From assembly GCA_029880025.1 (NCBI GenBank), contig JAOUPE010000015.1:1-14656 (forward strand): DNA of 14,656 nt, given 5' to 3'. How positions within the stretch are numbered: the stretch's first letter is position 1; every line of letters begins with the position of its first letter. Source of the stretch: Caldifarciminota bacterium (GTDB taxonomy: Bacteria; Hydrothermota; Tepidihabitantia; Tepidihabitantales; JAOUPE01). Both the position numbers and the translations under genes were made by a program. Of this stretch, positions 5,967-12,388 are shown in pieces. A model generated the notes under the pieces. It did no database searches. It worked only from the letters and a program-made list of their open reading frames with translations, and was not told the origin of the DNA.

Positions 5967-6122
5967 ATGACAAATCTAATCAGCTCCGCAAACTTCGTGA
6001 AGGGGAAAATTTTTCCCCTCTGCATAGCAGGTGCGAATGTAAACGAGCACTACGGGGTGATTGGGGTTTGGGGAAAATTGGAGAGGAGGTGCAAAATAAT
6101 TAATGTCCGGTATAACCGTTAA
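5967..6122 (+). CDS. Doubtful small ORF (51 aa) between dnaJ and rpsU
   Basis: An ATG three bases after the dnaJ stop opens a 51-codon frame beginning MTNLISSANFVKGKIF and ending RRCKIINVRYNR. It terminates at 6120-6122, inside rpsU, overlapping it by 20 nt. AGGAAG (5952-5957, within the end of dnaJ) is a possible ribosome-binding site with 9-nt spacing. I do not recognise the peptide. The stretch also contains a perfect palindrome and three G4 runs, so the open frame may be fortuitous. If translated, it would couple dnaJ and rpsU translation. Confidence 0.25.
   Translation: MTNLISSANFVKGKIFPLCIAGANVNEHYGVIGVWGKLERRCKIINVRYNR
6001..6019. promoter_or_regulatory. Perfect palindrome between dnaJ and rpsU
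   Basis: AGGGGAAAATTTTTCCCCT is a 9-1-9 inverted repeat that can form a strong hairpin. No U-tract follows, so it is not a standard intrinsic terminator. It could be an operator, an RNA-processing hairpin or an attenuator separating the chaperone genes from rpsU. Confidence 0.5.
6054..6091 (+). promoter_or_regulatory. G-rich rpsU leader with full-length Shine-Dalgarno
   Basis: GGGG runs at 6054, 6063 and 6070 are followed by GGAGAGGAGGTG. AGGAGGTG (6084-6091) is complementary to nearly the whole anti-Shine-Dalgarno and lies 11 nt before the rpsU ATG. It is the strongest such site in the window. The runs could support a G-quadruplex that hides it. Confidence 0.45.
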
Positions 6123-6300
6123 AAACGGCGAACCTTACGAAAGCTTTATCCGCCGGTTTCGTCGCGCTTGTGAAAGAGCCGGAATCCTAAGAGAAGTGAA
6201 ACGCCGCGAACACTTTGAAAAACCAAGTCAGAAACGAAAACGTAAAGCGGCTGAAGCAAGAAGAAGAGCTTACCGCCGTTCACAAGAAGAAGAGTATTAA
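6103..6300 (+). CDS. rpsU: Small ribosomal subunit protein bS21
   Basis: bS21 binds the 30S platform near the 3' end of 16S rRNA and helps translation initiation. The 65-aa product is of normal length, with ITVKNGEPYESFIRRFRRAC, the REVKRREHFEKPSQKRKRK block and an Arg/Lys-rich C-terminus. It is the first gene of the conserved rpsU-dnaG-rpoD grouping, here followed by mutS2. A near-perfect Shine-Dalgarno precedes it, in contrast to dnaJ and dnaG nearby. In Bacteroidia, bS21 helps occlude the anti-Shine-Dalgarno and rpsU itself keeps a strong one for autoregulation. Whether that applies here is inference. Confidence 0.96.
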   Translation: MSGITVKNGEPYESFIRRFRRACERAGILREVKRREHFEKPSQKRKRKAAEARRRAYRRSQEEEY

Positions 6301-6406
6301 GGATACAATCGTAGATACTATCGGAAAAGGTTGTTAAGTTAGTAGTGAAGAACCAGGAAAACTATTTATGGTTATCCTAAGCAAAATGAGTTAGAAGATT
6401 TTGACC
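6301..6406 (+). other. rpsU-mutS2 intergenic gap
   Basis: This is a 106-bp gap without a clear terminator or promoter. AGAAG at 6393-6397 lies 9 nt before the mutS2 ATG and may serve as its ribosome-binding site. Confidence 0.4.
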
Positions 6407-8698
6407 ATGGATGAACATACCTTAAGCACTCTCGATTTTCCAAAGGTGCGTGAAGCCTTGGCTAATCTTACTCAAACTGATTTGGGTCGGCAGGCTGCTT
6501 TAGAAATTCTGCCCAGGGCTGATAAGGATTGGATTGAATCTGAACTTAATTGCATCGAGGAATTAAGCAATTTAGGTGAAGAGCCACCTTTAAGCTCGGT
6601 CATTGATATCGGTCCAACCATTGGTCAAACTGGTCAAGGACAATCCCTATTAAGTCCTTCAATGTTGAACCAAATCCAGGCTTGTCTGGAAGGGATGCGT
6701 AAGACCAAGGATTTTATCAACCAGCGAAAAGAGCGAATACCATTAACCTATCGCAGCGCGCGCAATCTTAATACTTTTGAACCCATCGAGCAAGCGATTA
6801 GTAAAGCGATTGACCAATCCGGTGCGGTCAATGACGATGCCAGTCCAGCGCTGCAAAAAATTCGCCTTGAGTTACGCCGACGACGCAATGAAATTGTGAA
6901 TCGATTAGAGAAAATTGCCTCGGCTCATATCGACATCTTTCAAGACCATGGTTTGACCATAAAGGGTGAACGTTATGTCCTGCCTTTGAAATTAGAAGCC
7001 AAAGGCAAAATACCTGGAATCCTCCACGATTATTCGGCTACTGGTAAGACCCTTTTTATTGAACCTTTGGAACTGGTTGAAGACCAAAATGAATTGGCAC
7101 AACTTAAGAGTGACGAGACCGAAGAAGTCAAAAGAATTCTCGGTAGGCTGACTGAACTGGTTGCCAAAAATCGTTATGACATCCTCGATTCATTAAACAC
7201 CATCGAACATTTAGACCTGCTGGTTGCTAAGAAACATTTCGCTTCAAAATTTAATTGCACCAAGCCTCAACTTACCGCTAATGGGCAAATCCAGATTGTT
7301 AATGGACGACACCCCCTATTGTCAATTAAGAAAACCGACGTGGTCCCTTTAAATTTTTCCTTTCCGGACAACACAAAGGTCATATTAATTTCTGGACCGA
7401 ATGCTGGCGGCAAGACCGTAGTTTTAAAGACGGTGGGTCTTTTTAGCCTTATGCTCGGTTCAGGGATGTATCTGCCCGGTCAATATGTTGCAATGCCCAT
7501 CTACCAAAATATCTTTGCCGATATCGGTGATGAGCAGTCATTGGAAACTGATTTATCTTCCTTTTCCGCTCACCTCTTAAGAGTGAAACAAATCTTGCAA
7601 AATGCCAATTCGAATAGTCTCGTGCTTCTTGATGAAATTGGCTCCTCAACCGCTCCGGAAGAAGGTTCGGCTTTGGCGATTGCAATCCTTGAATTATTAC
7701 GTGACCGGGATATCGCTACCCTTGCCACCAGCCATTATGGTCAATTAAAACTATTTGTTCATGATACCAATGGTATGGCAAATGCTGCAATGGAATTTCG
7801 CGGTAAACCGACCTACCGTCTGATTATAGGAATTCCTGGTGAATCTTCGGCTTTAGAGATTTCTCAAGAATTAGGTCTACCCGAAACTCTGATTAATCGG
7901 GCAAAAGATTATTTAGGTAAGGATTGGCTTGACCTGAGCGAGAAAATTAAGAATCTGGGTGTCGAATTAGAAAAAACCGAGACCTTAAATCGAACCTTAA
8001 CCCAGAACAAGAATGAATTGGAAAAGTTAATGAGCGAATACGAAACCAAGGTTAATCAGTTCAAATCGTTCCAGGACGATGAGAAAAAGAAATTTCGCCG
8101 TGAGCTGGTAAATATCTTAAAAACTACTCGTAAGGAGATTGAGAATTTGGTCCGGCAAATCAAAGAGAAGAATGCGGAAAAGTCAACGATTGTCCAGGCT
8201 AAAAGATACATTGCGAATCGAATGCAAGAACTGGTTGAAGAGCCAAAAAAACCCGCTGCAACTGTTCCGATTTTCGAACCTGGTGACTCGGTGTTTTCTA
8301 AAACTTTTCACAAACAAGGGGTAGTGGTTGATGAAGACAACAAGCAAACCGTTACGGTCGCTTTTGGCAGCATCAAAATGAAATTACATCCCGGCGACTT
8401 AGAGAAAGTTACCAATACCGGACCGGTAAAATCAATCGATTATATTCCTTTGGAATTTAATCCAAAATTAGCCCTGCTTGGTTTGACCAGAGAAGAAGCA
8501 AATGAAGCAGTGGACCGATTCCTCGACGATGCCCGGTTGGCTGGGATTAAGACCCTTACGATACTTCATGGTAAAGGCAAGGCAGTATTAAAGCAGATGG
8601 TTTGGCAAAAGCTCGGTCGCGACCCAAGAGTAGAAACGATAAAATTAGGTGAGCCGTACGAAGGCGGCGACGGTGTAACCATCGTGAAATTAAAATGA
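6407..8698 (+). CDS. mutS2: MutS2, MutS-family ATPase with C-terminal Smr domain
   Basis: MutS2 proteins act in anti-recombination or in rescue of collided ribosomes, not classical mismatch repair. I prefer ATG 6407 (MDEHTLSTLDFPKVREALA), typical for the family; an in-frame TTG at 6401 would add two residues. The 763-aa product has the core/clamp region, Walker A GPNAGGKT (about residue 330) and Walker B LVLLDEIGS (about 405-413). A coiled coil (about 500-610), a KOW-like segment (PGDSVFSKTFHKQGVV) and an Smr domain from about residue 685 follow. The Smr domain keeps HGKG and GEGGDG-like GGDG, but its LDxR/H-G motif is changed to LALLG. The usual GTDP after Walker B reads STAP. It lies within the rpsU-dnaG-rpoD block and is co-directional. 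Confidence 0.95.
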   Translation: MDEHTLSTLDFPKVREALANLTQTDLGRQAALEILPRADKDWIESELNCIEELSNLGEEPPLSSVIDIGPTIGQTGQGQSLLSPSMLNQIQACLEGMRKTKDFINQRKERIPLTYRSARNLNTFEPIEQAISKAIDQSGAVNDDASPALQKIRLELRRRRNEIVNRLEKIASAHIDIFQDHGLTIKGERYVLPLKLEAKGKIPGILHDYSATGKTLFIEPLELVEDQNELAQLKSDETEEVKRILGRLTELVAKNRYDILDSLNTIEHLDLLVAKKHFASKFNCTKPQLTANGQIQIVNGRHPLLSIKKTDVVPLNFSFPDNTKVILISGPNAGGKTVVLKTVGLFSLMLGSGMYLPGQYVAMPIYQNIFADIGDEQSLETDLSSFSAHLLRVKQILQNANSNSLVLLDEIGSSTAPEEGSALAIAILELLRDRDIATLATSHYGQLKLFVHDTNGMANAAMEFRGKPTYRLIIGIPGESSALEISQELGLPETLINRAKDYLGKDWLDLSEKIKNLGVELEKTETLNRTLTQNKNELEKLMSEYETKVNQFKSFQDDEKKKFRRELVNILKTTRKEIENLVRQIKEKNAEKSTIVQAKRYIANRMQELVEEPKKPAATVPIFEPGDSVFSKTFHKQGVVVDEDNKQTVTVAFGSIKMKLHPGDLEKVTNTGPVKSIDYIPLEFNPKLALLGLTREEANEAVDRFLDDARLAGIKTLTILHGKGKAVLKQMVWQKLGRDPRVETIKLGEPYEGGDGVTIVKLK

Positions 8699-8703
8699 TT
8701 AGA

Positions 8704-8742
8704 CCGAATCATTCGTTTTCATTCGACCCATTCGTAGTTAAA
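8704..8742 (+). repeat. ATTCG-phased repeat upstream of dnaG
   Basis: ATTCG at 8711, 8721 and 8730 (steps 10 and 9) with a preceding CGAAT at 8705 reproduces the element before dnaJ, including the following TAGTTAAA versus TTGTTTAA. It fills the mutS2-dnaG gap. No Shine-Dalgarno is visible before dnaG; seven A residues precede and run into the ATG. Confidence 0.7.
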
Positions 8743-8746
8743 AAAA

Positions 8747-10426
8747 ATGATTAAAAAAGAAATCATTGACCGGATAAGAAACGAGACCGATATCGTCGAA
8801 TTGATTGGCAGTTATCTGCCCTTGAAAAAAGCCGGGAAATATTATCGTGCCTTATGTCCGTTCCATACCGAAAAAGCACCGTCATTTTATGTCAGTCCGG
8901 AGCGCCAAATCTACCATTGCTTTGGTTGTGGGGTGGGCGGTTCGGTCATAACTTTTGTCATGAATTATGAGAAACTATCGTTCCCGGAAGCAATTAAAAG
9001 TTTAGCCAGCCGCTTAGGCATAACCCTCGAATTTGACAAAATATCATCAAGCAATCAACCGTTATATGACACCTGTGAATTTGCTGCCAATTTCTTTACC
9101 CGACAAATGAATAAGTCGGAAACGGCAATGAATTATTTAAAGAGACGAGGATTGAAGCCGGAAACGATACAAAAATTTCGTTTAGGATTTGCGCCCGGTG
9201 GCAATCTTCTTTATGGCGAAGCCAGGAAACACAGGATTCCTGAAGATTTGTTGCTTAATACCGGTCTTATCTCAAAAAAAGAAAGCGGCTGCTATGACTG
9301 GTTCTTTGACCGTTTAATCTTTCCCATCCTTTCCCTATCCGGCAAGATAATCGCATTCGGCGGCAGAGTATTAGACCCCAAAAAGGAGCCAAAATATCTG
9401 AATTCACCGGAGACCGCAATCTTTAGAAAAGGCGGGAACTTTTACGGTCTTTTCCAGGCTAAGAATTTTCTGCGCGAAAATACACCGATCGTGGTTGAAG
9501 GCAATTTTGATTTGCTATCCTTAGTTGACAAAGGTATTTTAAATGTGGTTGCGCCGTTAGGCACTGCCCTCACGCCTGAACAGGCTCTTATTCTGCGCCG
9601 TTATGCAAATTGTGCAATCATTGCCTTTGACGGCGATAGTTCAGGTCGAGCCGCAACCGGTCGGGCAATCGAAGTGCTGTTAAAAGCTAATATCGAACCT
9701 CAAATCCTTATGTTGCCCGAAGGTTATGACCCGGATAAATATGTATTAAAATTTGGCAAAGACGGTTTCCTCTTAGCCATTAGCAAATTATATGATTATA
9801 TCAATTACATTAATGTCACAATGCCCAATCAGACCGTCAGTGAAAAAAGAGCGATGCTGAATCAAATCATGCAACTTACCGCGCTGCTCGACGATGAGAT
9901 TACCCAAGAACTCTATCTTAACAAGATATCGCAGCTCTACAATCTGGACAAAACCGTTCTGCGCAGTCGCTTACAAAAGAAAGAACTGAAACCAACCAGA
10001 CCATCAGTTAAAATTAATCCTCGGGAAGAAAGATTATTAGCAATAATTGCGCAAAATCCGGAATATGCCAAACTGGCTAAAAGGGAATTGCCGACCTTGG
10101 CGATTAATGATATTGGTCTGCGATCCATTACTGAAATAATTTATGATAATGTCGAACATTCTACTGAATTTGGTCTTGTCCAGCTTATCGAATCGCTACC
10201 CTCGGATGATTTAAAGACCAGGTTGGCGGGCTGGGCTTTTTATGACGAAACTTTACCCAAAAAGGAAGAATTTGTATTACGTTTGAAAGAGCTAAAAGCC
10301 GCTTGGCTTTATCGAGAATTGCTAAAGGCAAAAGCGGCAAATGAGACGGCTGAATTTGAAAAACTTACCGATGACTATTATCAAACCAAACGGCAAATCA
10401 CTGCCCTGAGATGCCAGGGGAAATGA
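8747..10426 (+). CDS. dnaG: DNA primase DnaG
   Basis: DnaG makes RNA primers at the replication fork. The 559-aa product begins with the CHC2 zinc domain, with Zn ligands C37, H40, C58 and C61 (LCPFH and HCFGCG). The RNA-polymerase catalytic core includes GFAPGGN, LIFPILSLSGKIIAFGGR and the TOPRIM motifs IVVEGNFDLL (E251) and FDGDSSGRAA (D295 and D297). The family's usual EGYMD reads EGNFD here. The C-terminal approx. 130 residues are helical and charged and correspond to the helicase-interaction region, though I cannot see a signature there. The gene lacks a Shine-Dalgarno and begins 48 bp after mutS2. It is followed by rpoD with its own promoter. Confidence 0.97.
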   Translation: MIKKEIIDRIRNETDIVELIGSYLPLKKAGKYYRALCPFHTEKAPSFYVSPERQIYHCFGCGVGGSVITFVMNYEKLSFPEAIKSLASRLGITLEFDKISSSNQPLYDTCEFAANFFTRQMNKSETAMNYLKRRGLKPETIQKFRLGFAPGGNLLYGEARKHRIPEDLLLNTGLISKKESGCYDWFFDRLIFPILSLSGKIIAFGGRVLDPKKEPKYLNSPETAIFRKGGNFYGLFQAKNFLRENTPIVVEGNFDLLSLVDKGILNVVAPLGTALTPEQALILRRYANCAIIAFDGDSSGRAATGRAIEVLLKANIEPQILMLPEGYDPDKYVLKFGKDGFLLAISKLYDYINYINVTMPNQTVSEKRAMLNQIMQLTALLDDEITQELYLNKISQLYNLDKTVLRSRLQKKELKPTRPSVKINPREERLLAIIAQNPEYAKLAKRELPTLAINDIGLRSITEIIYDNVEHSTEFGLVQLIESLPSDDLKTRLAGWAFYDETLPKKEEFVLRLKELKAAWLYRELLKAKAANETAEFEKLTDDYYQTKRQITALRCQGK

Positions 10427-10455
10427 TTGAATTGATAATGAATATATGTTATAAT
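10427..10455 (+). promoter_or_regulatory. rpoD promoter with extended -10
   Basis: TTGAAT (10427-10432), 17 nt and TATAAT (10450-10455), with TGT directly before the -10 (TGTTATAAT), form a strong extended -10 promoter. It starts one base after the dnaG stop. Transcription would begin near 10462. This gives rpoD expression independent of the upstream operon. Confidence 0.65.
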
Positions 10456-10463
10456 AAAAGTTT

Positions 10464-10480
10464 GAACTTTTTAAAAGTTC
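10464..10480 (+). promoter_or_regulatory. Perfect 17-bp palindrome at the rpoD transcription start
   Basis: GAACTTTTTAAAAGTTC is an 8-1-8 inverted repeat located just after the predicted start site and 6 nt before the AAAGGAG Shine-Dalgarno (10486-10492). It could be a repressor operator or a 5'-end mRNA hairpin. It is not CIRCE, and the GAAC/GTTC half-sites are 9 apart, not 4 as in a Gram-positive LexA box. Confidence 0.55.
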
Positions 10481-10499
10481 ATTGGAAAGGAGCAATTGA

Positions 10500-12092
10500 A
10501 TGAAGGCGGTTCGGAAAAAAAGAAAAAAATGGCTTGATGCTATATATAAAAAAGCACTTAAAGATAAAAAGATAACTTACGACGAGTTAGACGAACTCTT
10601 ACCGGATAATTATGTATCGCCGGAAGAGATTGAGGCGGTAATGACCGACCTTGCCCAACATGGGGTCTCGGTCATTAAATCTCGTGAGGTAGCGGCAGTA
10701 AAGAAATTTCTCAAACCAATCCTCGAGCGTATTACCGACCCCACCAAATTTTATTTCCGTGAATTGAGCAAATTAACTTTACTCAACCGGGAGCAGGAAA
10801 TAAAATATTCCAAGGCGATGGAAGAGGGCTATAAGAGAATCACCCGTTATCTATTCGAACCGATACCGATGATTCGAGAATTAGCCGAAGAGTGTTTATC
10901 GGTAGAAGATGGCAGTCGTGCTTTAGACCAAATTGCCCGGGTCGAGTTTGAATGTTTATTTGACCGAAAAGCAATGTGGCGTGACCGTCAGAAATTTATC
11001 CGTCGGGTAAAAGCGATACAACGTGACGCTGAGCTTTTAGAACCAATTCTGGATAAACGACCAAAGCGTCGTTATCAGAAAAAGATTGAATCCCTCCGCC
11101 GAAAAATCTTTAAGCGGATTCAATCATTATCGCTTCAGCACCACCTTATTAATCAATTCATTCAAAAATTCAAGAAAAGCGCGAATGAATTTATTAGCCT
11201 GGCTTATAAACAAACCGAATCGTCCAGGTCCCGACGCACCGACCCGGAAGAAAAGCGTGAATTAAAGAGAAAACTCAAAACCCTTTACAAATTTTTAGGG
11301 CGTAAACCGGACGACCTGAAAACAATCATGAGCGAGATGGATGCGATCGAGACTCAAATCATCGAAGCCCGCAATCAGATGATTGAAGGAAATGTCCGAT
11401 TGGTAATTTCAATTGCCAAGCGTTATGTTAATCGTGGTCTTGAATTTGCCGATTTGTTAGAAGAAGGCAATGTCGGATTAATCAAGGCAGTAGAAAAATT
11501 CAATTACCGAAAGGGTTTCAAATTTTCAACTTATGCCACCTGGTGGATAAAGCAAGCAATCACACGGGCAATTGCTGACCAATCACGAACCGTCCGGGTG
11601 CCGGCTCATATCATCGATGCCATAAACAAGGTAGCTAAGATGCAGCGCCGTTTCATCCAGAAATACGGGCGTGAACCTTCGCTTGCCGAATTGGCGCAAA
11701 GGCTTTCGACGCCGAAAGAAAAAATTGAAGCGTTGACCAGAATTTCTCAATTCGGCGTTTCTTTAGATAAACCGGTCGATGATGAAGAATCATCTTTCAT
11801 CGGTGATTTTATTCATGATGACAAAACCATATCACCTTCCCATTCCGCCGGTGTTTCGCTTTTGAGTGAGAAACTCGAAGATTCACTCGGGGTTCTTTCC
11901 AAACGCGAAGAAAAGGTTTTGAGGTTACGTTTCGGTTTGGGTGATGGTGTACCGAGAACTTTAGAAGAAGTCGGTCAGATATTCAATATCACGCGTGAAC
12001 GGGTGCGTCAGATTGAAGCCAAGGCACTCAAAAAACTCCGCCACCCAGTTCGGTTACGAAAATTTGAACCGTTAAGAGAATTGTTGACATGA
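10500..12092 (+). CDS. rpoD: Primary sigma factor RpoD (sigma-70)
   Basis: The housekeeping sigma factor directs RNA polymerase to promoters of the TTGACA/TATAAT type, consistent with those seen here. ATG 10500 is supported by AAAGGAG 7 nt upstream. The 530-aa product shows a region 1.1-like domain (about 10-60: ITYDELDELLP, SPEEIEAVMTDL) and region 1.2 (FRELSKLTLLNREQEI). A Lys/Arg-rich non-conserved segment (about 150-265) follows. Regions 2.1-2.4 start near residue 298 (NVRLVISIAKRY, then FKFSTYATWWIKQAITRAI). Region 3 is FIQKYGREPSLAELAQRL. Region 4 has FGLGDG, LEEVGQIFNITRERVRQIEA, and ends in KKLRHPVRLRKF. It closes the conserved block. Confidence 0.98.
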   Translation: MKAVRKKRKKWLDAIYKKALKDKKITYDELDELLPDNYVSPEEIEAVMTDLAQHGVSVIKSREVAAVKKFLKPILERITDPTKFYFRELSKLTLLNREQEIKYSKAMEEGYKRITRYLFEPIPMIRELAEECLSVEDGSRALDQIARVEFECLFDRKAMWRDRQKFIRRVKAIQRDAELLEPILDKRPKRRYQKKIESLRRKIFKRIQSLSLQHHLINQFIQKFKKSANEFISLAYKQTESSRSRRTDPEEKRELKRKLKTLYKFLGRKPDDLKTIMSEMDAIETQIIEARNQMIEGNVRLVISIAKRYVNRGLEFADLLEEGNVGLIKAVEKFNYRKGFKFSTYATWWIKQAITRAIADQSRTVRVPAHIIDAINKVAKMQRRFIQKYGREPSLAELAQRLSTPKEKIEALTRISQFGVSLDKPVDDEESSFIGDFIHDDKTISPSHSAGVSLLSEKLEDSLGVLSKREEKVLRLRFGLGDGVPRTLEEVGQIFNITRERVRQIEAKALKKLRHPVRLRKFEPLRELLT

Positions 12093-12130
12093 TAGTATAT
12101 AAAATATTTTTAGGGGAAGTGCTCAAAGCA

Positions 12131-12185
12131 ATTATTTAGATAACCATTTAGTTATCTGCCTAAATAGCTCGAAAAACCTTTTTCG
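12131..12185 (+). terminator. Two hairpins downstream of rpoD (possible terminator)
   Basis: AGATAAC-CATTTA-GTTATCT (12138-12157) is flanked by ATTTAG/CTAAAT, extending the stem with a bulge. CGAAAAACCTTTTTCG (12170-12185) forms a second A/T-rich stem. They follow the last gene of the operon, but neither has a GC stem plus U-tract, so termination is inferred from position only. Confidence 0.35.
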
Positions 12186-12267
12186 TACTATTATCAAACT
12201 ACCTTATATAGCCGTTATATATCAGTAACAAAAAATATCATATCATTATTTAATCTACAGTAATTAG

Positions 12268-12308
12268 GTAAGTTATAAAATACAATCGTTAATTGATGAG
12301 TAACTTAC
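12268..12308. other. Spaced inverted repeat in the AT-rich spacer
   Basis: GTAAGTTA (12268-12275) and TAACTTAC (12301-12308) are perfect inverted arms. They enclose a second small pair CAAT-CGTTA-ATTG (about 12283-12295). They end 9 bp before the -35 of the next promoter, so an operator role is possible. Confidence 0.35.
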
Positions 12309-12317
12309 TTTTTGTGT

Positions 12318-12345
12318 TTGACAGCGAGTTAAAAATATTTAAAAT
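12318..12345 (+). promoter_or_regulatory. Promoter for the second propeller gene
   Basis: TTGACA (12318-12323), 16 nt and TAAAAT (12340-12345) form a good sigma-70 match. The start of transcription would be near 12352. The leader then contains AAGGA and a mini-ORF before the gene. Confidence 0.55.
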
Positions 12346-12361
12346 CGTAATAAGGAAAAAT

Positions 12362-12388
12362 ATGGCTTATTTCCCATTCTATTTATGA
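12362..12388 (+). CDS. Eight-codon leader ORF overlapping the next start
   Basis: ATG 12362 encodes MAYFPFYL and stops with TGA at 12386-12388, overlapping the ATG (12385) of the propeller gene in the arrangement TTATGA. AAGGA about 6 nt upstream suits this mini-ORF, whereas the propeller gene's own ATG has no nearby Shine-Dalgarno. This fits translational coupling. It could still be chance in an AT-rich leader. Confidence 0.35.
   Translation: MAYFPFYL

Noticed and set aside
5964..6102. tRNA gene between dnaJ and rpsU
   Set aside because: The GTGCGAATGTAAACGAGCAC segment looked loop-like, but no acceptor stem or T-arm TTCGANNC is present.
10464..10480. LexA/SOS box at rpoD
   Set aside because: The GAAC and GTTC half-sites are 9 bp apart; the Gram-positive LexA box needs 4, and the flanks differ.
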